Of a stretch of 9,891 nucleotides of DNA, positions 1 to 6,613 are shown in pieces; the first letter of the stretch is position 1; every line of letters starts with the position of its first letter. The notes beneath the pieces are model-generated. The model saw only the letters and a list, made by a program, of their open reading frames with translations, was not told the origin of the DNA and did no database searches. The translations under genes were made by a program, and so were the position numbers. Source of the DNA: a bacterium (lineage in GTDB: Bacteria > Electryoneota > RPQS01). The DNA lies in the NCBI GenBank assembly GCA_028711875.1, contig JAQTRJ010000053.1, positions 1-9,891 of the forward strand, read 5' to 3'.

Positions 1-1
1 C

Positions 2-1285
2 GCGCGCGCCTGCGGACTGCTGTTGGATCCGCGAAACGGGGATATTCTCGCGCTGGCGACGACTCCGTCCTTCGATCCTAACCAACCAGGCAGCGCAACG
101 GCGGAACACCGCCGCTGCTGGCCGCTGACGGACGTTTACGAACCGGGATCCACGATGAAGATCGTGCCGGTTTCTCTGGGACTGGCCAGCGGACGTTTTC
201 AACGAACCTCGCACATCTTCTGCGAGCACGGCGCCTATCGCGTGCGCGGCGCGGTGATCCACGATTCCCATCCTTACGGCAATTTGAGTCTCGACGACGT
301 CCTGTCCCTTTCCTCCAATATCGGCGCCGCCAAAGTGTGCGCCGCGTTCAGCCCGAACGAGGTCTATGATCAGCTGCGCGCCTTTGGATTCGGAAATAAA
401 ACTCTGGTCGGTCTGGCCGGAGAACAGGCGGGGATCGTTCCCCTTCCACATCGCTGGACAGGCCCGACGCAATCCACGCTGGCCTACGGACAAGGGATTT
501 CATGCACACCGCTGCAATTGGCGATGGCTTACGGCGCAATCGCCCAGGGGGGGATTCTGATGAAGCCGCGGCTCGTGAAATCGGTGACCTATCCGTCCGG
601 CGAAATCAAGGAAATGCGGACAGAATCGGTGCGGCGGGTCGTCAGCGAAGAGGTGGCGATGACTCTCACAACCATGCTGACTCGGGCCGTCGAGAGCGGT
701 ACCGGAACGACCGCGCGCATCGCCGGACTGCCGATCGCGGGCAAGACGGGAACGGCGCAGAAAGTGGATTTTGCGAGCGGCAGATACTTCAGCGATCGCT
801 ATGTGGGGTCGTTCATCGGAGTATTTCCCGCCGACAATCCGCGCTACGTGCTGCTGATTATCGTGGACGATCCGCGGGGCGAATATTACGGCGGCGTGGT
901 GGCCGCGCCCGTTTTCAAGCGGATCGTCGAGAGCATGATCCGCGTCCGACCGGATGAATTCCCGAAGGGGATTCTGCGTCAGGACGGCGGTAATCCAGAC
1001 ACTCTGCCCGCTTCCCCCCGTCCACAGAAACCATCGCAGCCGCTCGACACGGGCGAACCGATCGTCTGTTTCGCCTCGGCAGCAAACGGCAGCGACCGGG
1101 ATACGACGATGGTCAGAATGCCCGATGTGGCCGGATTATCCATTCGTCAGGCGATGCAGATTCTCTCGCAGGCGCGCTTGAGTTTTCGCATTACCGGCGA
1201 ACGCGAAATCGTGGCGCAGCTTCCCACGGCGGGCACTCTCGTGCCGGCGGGAACCTCCTGCGAATTGACAGCTCTGGAGAATTAG
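2..1285 (+). CDS. ftsI: FtsI-type class B penicillin-binding protein (septal transpeptidase) with C-terminal PASTA domain; 5' partial
   Basis: D,D-transpeptidase that cross-links stem peptides of septal peptidoglycan, acting in the periplasm with FtsW. The frame is open from base 2, and the first codons already read as the LDPRNGDILALA strand of a transpeptidase domain. The N-terminal membrane anchor and the pedestal domain are therefore outside the window, and the TTG at 23 is not the real start. Counting from the TTG codon at 23 as residue 1: catalytic SxxK is S43-T-M-K46 within EPGSTMKI, SxN is S97-S-N99, and KTGT is 241-244 in IAGKTGTAQK. These are all three active-site motifs of the family, intact. 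Residues about 310-360 form a Pro/Ser/Asp-rich linker. Residues about 363-418 resemble one PASTA domain (MPDVAGLSIRQAMQIL, later PTAGTLVPAGT). The stop TAG lies 14 bases before murE, which supports FtsI rather than an elongation-specific PBP2. PASTA tails also occur in SpoVD/PBP2x-type proteins, so the exact subfamily name is inferred from dcw context. Confidence 0.95.
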   Translation, partial: ARACGLLLDPRNGDILALATTPSFDPNQPGSATAEHRRCWPLTDVYEPGSTMKIVPVSLGLASGRFQRTSHIFCEHGAYRVRGAVIHDSHPYGNLSLDDVLSLSSNIGAAKVCAAFSPNEVYDQLRAFGFGNKTLVGLAGEQAGIVPLPHRWTGPTQSTLAYGQGISCTPLQLAMAYGAIAQGGILMKPRLVKSVTYPSGEIKEMRTESVRRVVSEEVAMTLTTMLTRAVESGTGTTARIAGLPIAGKTGTAQKVDFASGRYFSDRYVGSFIGVFPADNPRYVLLIIVDDPRGEYYGGVVAAPVFKRIVESMIRVRPDEFPKGILRQDGGNPDTLPASPRPQKPSQPLDTGEPIVCFASAANGSDRDTTMVRMPDVAGLSIRQAMQILSQARLSFRITGEREIVAQLPTAGTLVPAGTSCELTALEN

Positions 1286-1299
1286 AAAAGCACCCGGCG

Positions 1300-2772
1300 A
1301 TGCGGAGTTTTCCCACTCTCAGCAAGCTCGCACAGGACATCGAGCACGGCGTTGTTCGCGGCAACGGCGATCCGGTGATAAGTTCGATCGAATACGATTC
1401 GCGGAGCGTCGCGAACGGAAGTCTTTTCGTTGCTCTGCGCGGCCGCAACGCCGACGGAACCGCCTTCATCGCCGACGCCGTACAACGCGGCGCGTCGGCG
1501 ATTGCCGGGGAGTCGCCGGGCGGAGAATTCACGATCCCGACACTGATCGTTCCCGATGCGCGCAAGGCGCTGGCGGAACTCGCGTGGGCTTTCCACGGTC
1601 ACCCAGAGCGGGCACTTGTTCTGACCGCGGTGACCGGAACCAACGGCAAGACCACCGTGGCGACACTGTTGCGTGAGGTTCTCGAACGGACGCAGATTCC
1701 CTGCGGGCTGGTGGGAACTCTGGGTGTTTTCACGGGAAGCGACGCCATCGAGACGGCACGAACGACTCCCGAAGCGCCCGATCTGGCCGGCTATTTCTCC
1801 GCCATGATCGAACGCGGAACCGCGCACGCGGTTATGGAAGCCACATCCATCGGTATTGATCTGGAGCGAACGTGGCGGCTTCCGTTTCGCGTGGCGATCT
1901 TCACGAATCTTTCACGCGATCATCTCGACTACCACGAGGACTGGGCCTCCTACCGCGCCGCGAAGCTCCGGCTCTTCTCCGAACAAGCCAGCGACGGAGT
2001 GGCGATTCTCAATGCCGACGACGCGGAAGCTGCACATTTCCTGAAGGCGGCGCACGGTCGCGCGGTCACCTATTCCCTGACGCATGAGGCCGACTACCGC
2101 GCCGTCGAGGTGGAACTCGATCGCCGCGGTCTGAGCTTCACACTCGTGTATTCGGCCGGACAGGTGCGGATTCGCAGCGCTCTCATCGGACGCTTCAACG
2201 TGTCCAATCTGCTGGCGGTGATTGCCGCCGCCGACGCGCTGGGAATAACGATGAAGCAGATCGTGTCCGCGCTCGCCGTCGCATCGCCCGTGCGCGGCCG
2301 CGCCGAGATGGTCGCCTCGTCCGCTCCGTTCACGGTTGTGGTGGACTACGCGCATACGCCGGACGCTCTGGAAAAAATTCTGACGACACTGCGCGACGTG
2401 GAACACGGCCGCTTGCTCACAGTCATCGGCGCCGGCGGAAACCGGGATCGCGGGAAACGTCCCCTCATGGCCGCCGTCGCGCACCGTTTCAGCGACCGGT
2501 TGTTTCTTACCAGCGATAATCCCCGCAACGAGAACCCCGACGCCATTTTGGACGACGTGCAGTCCGGTCTTCCCAGCGGATCAGAATCCTATCGCAATGC
2601 CGATCGGCGATCCACCATCGAAGAGGCGCTTGCTCAGGCACAACCGGGCGATATCGTGCTCATCGCCGGAAAGGGCCACGAGACGTATCAGGAAATTCGC
2701 GGCGTGCGTCATCCATTCGACGATCGCGCCGTCGTAGAAAACTGGCTGCACCGAGCGGGATTTCGAGCGTGA
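1300..2772 (+). CDS. murE: UDP-N-acetylmuramoyl-tripeptide synthetase MurE (meso-diaminopimelate-adding type)
   Basis: Cytoplasmic ATP-dependent ligase adding the third residue of the stem peptide to UDP-MurNAc-L-Ala-D-Glu. Length 490 aa, usual for MurE. The N-terminal UDP-MurNAc-binding domain (about 1-105) carries EYDSRSV (31-37) and LFVALRG. The central ATPase domain has the P-loop VTGTNGKTT (111-119), TTPEAPD (155-161), NLSRDHLDYH (203-212) and the candidate carbamylated lysine K222 in YRAAKLRLF. The C-terminal domain has VDYAHTPDAL (348-357), GAGGNRDRGKRP (377-388), SDNPRNENP (405-413) and IAGKGHE (455-461). The DNPR motif is the known marker for meso-DAP rather than lysine specificity. 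At 180-185 the usual EVSSH reads EATSIG, as in beta-proteobacterial MurE. The ATG is chosen because the N-terminus aligns with the family and follows the ftsI stop. There is no good ribosome site directly upstream: the nearest GGAG (1276-1279) is about 20 bases away, so coupling to ftsI translation is likely. Confidence 0.98.
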   Translation: MRSFPTLSKLAQDIEHGVVRGNGDPVISSIEYDSRSVANGSLFVALRGRNADGTAFIADAVQRGASAIAGESPGGEFTIPTLIVPDARKALAELAWAFHGHPERALVLTAVTGTNGKTTVATLLREVLERTQIPCGLVGTLGVFTGSDAIETARTTPEAPDLAGYFSAMIERGTAHAVMEATSIGIDLERTWRLPFRVAIFTNLSRDHLDYHEDWASYRAAKLRLFSEQASDGVAILNADDAEAAHFLKAAHGRAVTYSLTHEADYRAVEVELDRRGLSFTLVYSAGQVRIRSALIGRFNVSNLLAVIAAADALGITMKQIVSALAVASPVRGRAEMVASSAPFTVVVDYAHTPDALEKILTTLRDVEHGRLLTVIGAGGNRDRGKRPLMAAVAHRFSDRLFLTSDNPRNENPDAILDDVQSGLPSGSESYRNADRRSTIEEALAQAQPGDIVLIAGKGHETYQEIRGVRHPFDDRAVVENWLHRAGFRA

Positions 2773-4154
2773 ACACGCCCAGTATCGGATGGCTCTGCGA
2801 CACTCTCAATGCCGATGCGCCGGAAGTTTCCCTTGCGACGCCCCTGAATCCGATTTCCATTGACACTCGCACGCTCGTCCCGGGCGATACATTCTGGGCT
2901 TTGAAATCGAATCGGGACGGACACGATTTCGTCCCTGAGGCTTTCCGACACGGAGCGCAAGCCGCCATTGTGGACGCGGCGTGGAAGCGCTCCGCCGCCG
3001 TCGCGAGTTTTCGAGATCGCTTGATCGGGATCGCTGATGCCACAGCCGCGCTCGCCGTGGCCGCGAAAGCGTGGCGGGAAACCTGTTCTTTCCCAATTCT
3101 CGGAATCACCGGCAGCAACGGAAAGACATCCACCAAAGAATTGATTCTCCGATTGCTGTCGGTTCGTTTTCGCACGGGTGGGACGCGGGGAAATCTGAAT
3201 AATCATCTCGGAGTTCCGCTCACACTGCTCGCGCTGTCTCGCGACCTTGACGCTGCGGTGGTCGAGATGGGCGCCTCGTTTCCCGGCGAAATCGGAATGC
3301 TTTGCGATTGGTGCCGGCCGACGCTCGGTTTGGTCACCTCGATCAGCGGAGCGCACCTCGAAGGATTCGGAACTCTGGAAACCGTTGCCGAGACGAAAGG
3401 TCAACTCTACGATTTCGTTGCGGAATCCGGAACCGCTTTCGTGCCGACAGACGATGCCTTGTGCGTTCACGAATCCTCGGATTGCAGAAAAAAAATTGGA
3501 TACGGCTTCCAGCCGCCGCCTTCCCACTGGATGGGAACGCACTATCGCGGCGGCCCGCCCACGTTCGATTCCATGGGCCGCGGGGAATTCGTCTTTCAGG
3601 ATCAGAGCATTGTCGTGGCGACACCGGGACGGGCGGCGGCACTTACGGCGCTCGCGGGACTGACCGCAGCCTGCGAGTGGGGGATTCCGACCGGCGACGC
3701 CGCAAGAATCATCTCCGAGCCATCGAGCACGCGCGGACGACTCACCGTCGTGAAGGCCGGCTCGATTGTCATTCTCGACGACAGCTATAACGCGAATCCC
3801 GCCAGCATGAAAGCGGCGCTCGACACGCTCACCCTCGTCCAAGCGCAACGGCGCGTCGCCATTCTCGGCGACATGTGCGAACTGGGCGCTTCCGCCGAGG
3901 ACGAGCATCGGCGTCTGGGTGATGACGTCGCCCGCGCCGGAATCCGAGAGGCAATTTTCATCGGAGACCTTTCCCGAATCGCCGCGAACCAAGCGAGCGC
4001 AGCGGGCGTATCTACGCAGTGGTTTCGCGACGCCGGCGGCTGCGAAACCGCGCTTCCGAAATTGATTTTTGCCGGAGACGCCGTGCTCATCAAGGCGTCG
4101 CGTGCACTCGCACTGGAGCGTATCGTTGAGACGTTGAAACAGGTTTTCGCCTGA
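2769..4154 (+). CDS. murF: UDP-N-acetylmuramoyl-tripeptide--D-alanyl-D-alanine ligase MurF
   Basis: Cytoplasmic ATP-dependent ligase that adds D-Ala-D-Ala, completing the UDP-MurNAc-pentapeptide used by MraY. Length 461 aa, normal for MurF. The N-terminal substrate domain contains IDTRTLVPGDTFWAL (31-45). The central ATPase domain has GITGSNGKTSTKE (112-124), NLNNHLGVPLTLL (142-154), EMGAS (166-170) and AHLEGFG (195-201), with K210 in AETKGQLYD as candidate carbamylated lysine. The C-terminal domain has ILDDSYNANPASM (335-347), ILGDMCELG (366-374) and IKASRALALE (441-450). The start is a GTG whose last two bases and the next A form the murE stop (GTGA, four-base overlap). No in-frame ATG nearby gives a complete N-terminus. 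Both other forward frames and a long antisense frame are also open across much of this gene, but only this frame carries family motifs. An A8 run lies at codons 240-243. Confidence 0.97.
   Translation: MNTPSIGWLCDTLNADAPEVSLATPLNPISIDTRTLVPGDTFWALKSNRDGHDFVPEAFRHGAQAAIVDAAWKRSAAVASFRDRLIGIADATAALAVAAKAWRETCSFPILGITGSNGKTSTKELILRLLSVRFRTGGTRGNLNNHLGVPLTLLALSRDLDAAVVEMGASFPGEIGMLCDWCRPTLGLVTSISGAHLEGFGTLETVAETKGQLYDFVAESGTAFVPTDDALCVHESSDCRKKIGYGFQPPPSHWMGTHYRGGPPTFDSMGRGEFVFQDQSIVVATPGRAAALTALAGLTAACEWGIPTGDAARIISEPSSTRGRLTVVKAGSIVILDDSYNANPASMKAALDTLTLVQAQRRVAILGDMCELGASAEDEHRRLGDDVARAGIREAIFIGDLSRIAANQASAAGVSTQWFRDAGGCETALPKLIFAGDAVLIKASRALALERIVETLKQVFA
3488..3495 (+). repeat. A8 homopolymer containing an A_AAA_AAA heptamer inside murF
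   Basis: Eight consecutive A bases fall on murF codons AGA-AAA-AAA-ATT (Arg240-Lys-Lys-Ile243). In the murF frame, 3488-3494 read A_AAA_AAA, the arrangement of bacterial -1 slippery sites and also a substrate for RNA polymerase slippage. The -1 frame stays open to a TAA at 3788-3790. No function is shown by the sequence alone; chance composition is the simplest explanation. Confidence 0.6.
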
Positions 4155-5272
4155 TGTTATACCATCTTCTTCTGCCGCTGCGCGACGTGGTCGCGGGAGC
4201 GAATCTGTTCCGCTATATCACTTTCCGCTCCGCGGCGGCGGCCCTGCTGGCGCTAGTGATCTCATTCGTGATCGGGCCATGGATGATTCGTAAGCTGCGC
4301 GCACACCAGATCGGCGAAGAAATCCGCGCCGATGGTCCTCAAACCCATTTATCCAAGGCGGGAACGCCGACCATGGGCGGACTGATGATCCTGGTCGCGG
4401 TCACCATTCCCACACTGCTGTTTGCCAACCTGACCAACTTTTACATTCTGCTGACGCTGCTCGCTTTTCTGTGGATGGGTGCCGTGGGATTTTTCGACGA
4501 CTATCTCAAGGCGGTTCACAAGACAAAGAAGGGACTGGTCGCAAAGTATAAACTCGTCGGCCAGCTCATCCTGGGCGGATTGATCGCGTTCTTCGTCTTA
4601 GCCTACCCTGCGCTGTTCGGAATGAATTTCGCGGCGCGGGCGACGACGACGACCATGCCGTTCCTGAAAAACGTGATGTTCAATTTCGGCGTGTTCTATC
4701 CGTTCATGGTGATTTTTATCGTGACCGGGACTTCCAACGGCGTGAATCTCACCGATGGCTTGGACGGTTTGGCGATCGGAGTGACCTCGATCGCCGCAGC
4801 GGCGTTCGCCGTGATGAGCTACGTGACGGGCAATATCAAGTTCGCCACTTATCTTAACATCGTTTACCTTGACGGCGCCGGCGAATTGACAATTTTCTGC
4901 GCAGCGCTGCTGGGCGCAGGACTCGGCTTTCTCTGGTTCAACGGATTTCCGGCACAGGTGTTCATGGGCGACACCGGCGCGCTCGCATTAGGTTCCGCCC
5001 TGGGAACGATGGCGATCCTTTTGAAAAAGGAATTCTTTCTGGTTGTAATCGGAGGAATATTCGTCGTCGAAGCGCTGAGCGTTATCATTCAACGCCTCTA
5101 TTTCAAATATACGAAAAAGAAGTACGGCACCGGCCAGCGGGTTTTTCTCATGGCACCTCTCCACCATCATTTCGAGCAATTGGGATGGCACGAATCAAAA
5201 GTCGTCGTACGATTCTGGATCGTTCAGGTTTTGCTGGTCCTGGTGAGTTTAACGATGTTTAAGGTTCGTTGA
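4154..5272 (+). CDS. mraY: Phospho-N-acetylmuramoyl-pentapeptide-transferase MraY (lipid I synthase)
   Basis: Integral membrane enzyme transferring phospho-MurNAc-pentapeptide from UDP to undecaprenyl phosphate, giving lipid I and UMP. Length 372 aa, slightly above the E. coli protein (360). Diagnostic motifs are present: KAGTPTMGG (68-76), FFDDYLKA with D115/D116 (113-120), NLTDGLDGLA with D201 and D204 (198-207), NGFPAQVFMGDTGALALG with D273 (263-280), and APLHHHFE (334-341). The aspartates are the Mg2+/catalytic residues known for the family. About ten hydrophobic segments can be traced, for example near 24-44, 72-93, 95-113, 134-152, 176-192, 205-223, 244-262, 274-290, 294-314 and 350-369. 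The ATG overlaps the murF TGA by one base (TGATG), so re-initiation is likely. The MLYHLLLPLR...NLFRYITFR N-terminus is family-typical and supports this start. Confidence 0.98.
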   Translation: MLYHLLLPLRDVVAGANLFRYITFRSAAAALLALVISFVIGPWMIRKLRAHQIGEEIRADGPQTHLSKAGTPTMGGLMILVAVTIPTLLFANLTNFYILLTLLAFLWMGAVGFFDDYLKAVHKTKKGLVAKYKLVGQLILGGLIAFFVLAYPALFGMNFAARATTTTMPFLKNVMFNFGVFYPFMVIFIVTGTSNGVNLTDGLDGLAIGVTSIAAAAFAVMSYVTGNIKFATYLNIVYLDGAGELTIFCAALLGAGLGFLWFNGFPAQVFMGDTGALALGSALGTMAILLKKEFFLVVIGGIFVVEALSVIIQRLYFKYTKKKYGTGQRVFLMAPLHHHFEQLGWHESKVVVRFWIVQVLLVLVSLTMFKVR

Positions 5273-5275
5273 GCG

Positions 5276-6613
5276 ATGCTCAACCTCAGAGGAAAACGAG
5301 CGGCTGTTCTCGGAATGGCCCGGAGCGGGATCGGCGCCGCGAGACTGATTCATCGGCTCGGCGGGCGCGCGCTGATCTCTGATCGAAAATCGGCGGAGCT
5401 ACTCGGCCCTGCAATTGAGGAGCTGCAGGGATTGGGTATCGAAGTCGAAGCCGGGGAGCATCGTCGGATTGCGGCGGAAACCTTTGATCTGGTTGTCCTC
5501 TCCCCCGGTGTGGTTCCGAACAGAGAATGGCTTGACGCATGGCAGCGACAAGGCGTTCGCGTGATATCGGAACTGCAGCTCGCCGCCGAAGTCTGCGACA
5601 GCCTCTGGATCGGAGTCACAGGATCAAACGGCAAGACGACGACGGTGCACCTGATCGCGTCCATGCTTGAACACGCGGGGATGAGCGTGCAGACGGCCGG
5701 AAACGTCGGATGGTCGTGGAGCGATTTTTTGCCCGCGCCGCCGAAGCAAGTATTCGTGGTGGAGGTCTCGAGTTTCCAATTGGAGTTCTGTCCCCGGCTG
5801 CAGCCCGACGTTGGCGTATTTCTGAATCTGTTCGAGAATCATCTGGATCGTCACGGCAATATGGACACCTATGCCGAATTGAAATCCCGTTTGTTCGTGA
5901 ATCAGCAACCGGACAATGTCGTGGTTTTGAACGGCGAGGATCGGTGGATTGCCAAGCTTGATTCCGCATTTCCCGCGCGCCACGTGCGCTTCGGCACACA
6001 ACCGGAATTCGACTTTCGGACGACCCGCGAGCAGCTCCGTTTTCGCGCGGATCAGCGGGACGAGTTGCTCATCGAGCGCGACGAGTTCCCTTTGGTAGGC
6101 CGTCACAACGAGCTGAACGCGTTGGCCGCCGCCGCCGCCGCCATGTCTGTGGGAGCCCGTGTCACGGCGATTCGCGAGGCGCTTCGACAGGCAAAGCCGG
6201 TGGAGCACCGAATCGAATTCGTGGGGACGTTTGGAGGCGCCGCCTATTATAACGATTCCAAGAGCACCAATCTGACGGCAACCCTCACGGCTCTCGATTC
6301 CTTCGAACGCAACGTGATCCTGTTGTTCGGAGGCCGTCCCAAAAAGGAGCCGTTTGCTCCTTTGGCGCTCCGCTACGGCCGTCCGATTAACGCTTTACTC
6401 GCGTTTGGCGAAGCAGCGCCGAAGGTTCGCCGCGATGTGCCCGAGGACTATCCCATGATTCTCACCGAAACTCTGTCTGCGGCGGTGGCCAGAGCGCGCG
6501 AGATCGCCGGCGAAGGCGATATCGTACTGCTTTCGCCGGGCTGCACATCGTTCGACGAGTTCACGAATTTTGAAGAACGCGGCCGAGTGTTTAAATCGCT
6601 GGTGCAGTCATGA
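5276..6613 (+). CDS. murD: UDP-N-acetylmuramoyl-L-alanine--D-glutamate ligase MurD
   Basis: Cytoplasmic ATP-dependent ligase adding D-Glu to UDP-MurNAc-L-Ala. Length 445 aa, normal for MurD. A Rossmann-like N-terminal domain (AAVLGMARSGIGAAR, 9-23; SPGVVPNREWL, 76-86) precedes the ATPase domain with GVTGSNGKTTT (113-123), AGNVG (141-145), EVSSFQLE (163-170) and NLFENHLDRH (184-193), with K203 in YAELKSRLF as candidate carbamylated lysine. The C-terminal domain has HRIEFVG (311-317), YYNDSKSTNLTAT (324-336), LFGGRPK (350-356) and LLSPGCTSFDEF (418-429). The usual PDHLDRH reads ENHLDRH, an Asn for Asp change seen only in this motif. An Ala6 run (284-289) is encoded by six identical GCC codons. 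The ATG lies three bases after the mraY stop; AAGG at 5261-5264 is a weak ribosome site. The gene overlaps ftsW by four bases. Confidence 0.98.
   Translation: MLNLRGKRAAVLGMARSGIGAARLIHRLGGRALISDRKSAELLGPAIEELQGLGIEVEAGEHRRIAAETFDLVVLSPGVVPNREWLDAWQRQGVRVISELQLAAEVCDSLWIGVTGSNGKTTTVHLIASMLEHAGMSVQTAGNVGWSWSDFLPAPPKQVFVVEVSSFQLEFCPRLQPDVGVFLNLFENHLDRHGNMDTYAELKSRLFVNQQPDNVVVLNGEDRWIAKLDSAFPARHVRFGTQPEFDFRTTREQLRFRADQRDELLIERDEFPLVGRHNELNALAAAAAAMSVGARVTAIREALRQAKPVEHRIEFVGTFGGAAYYNDSKSTNLTATLTALDSFERNVILLFGGRPKKEPFAPLALRYGRPINALLAFGEAAPKVRRDVPEDYPMILTETLSAAVARAREIAGEGDIVLLSPGCTSFDEFTNFEERGRVFKSLVQS
6125..6142 (+). repeat. (GCC)6 trinucleotide tract in murD
   Basis: Six perfect tandem GCC codons encode Ala284-Ala289 at the start of the MurD C-terminal domain, where the family has an alanine-rich helix (NALAALA-like). 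Copy number could change by slippage without breaking the frame. Confidence 0.9.

Noticed and set aside
23..25. TTG as start codon of the FtsI protein
   Set aside because: The frame is open to the window edge and the domain already begins upstream of it; the real start is outside the window.
1265..1270. TTGACA resembling a -35 promoter box before murE (a second copy is at 4886-4891 in mraY)
   Set aside because: No TATAAT-like box lies 16-18 bases downstream in either case, and both fall inside coding sequence.
1286..1299. Possible terminator or promoter between ftsI and murE
   Set aside because: Only 14 bases, with no inverted repeat, T tract or promoter pattern; most likely a simple intercistronic gap.
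2709..3992. 427-codon open frame on the minus strand opposite murF
   Set aside because: Its translation is low-complexity, Arg/Gly/Glu/Ser-rich and has no recognisable motif; it lies wholly opposite murF (with a few bases of murE), whose motifs are intact. It is an expected antisense shadow of GC-rich codon use.
5624..6208. 194-codon minus-strand frame opposite murD
   Set aside because: Antisense shadow; no recognisable domain and no ribosome site or independent context, while murD is complete on the plus strand.
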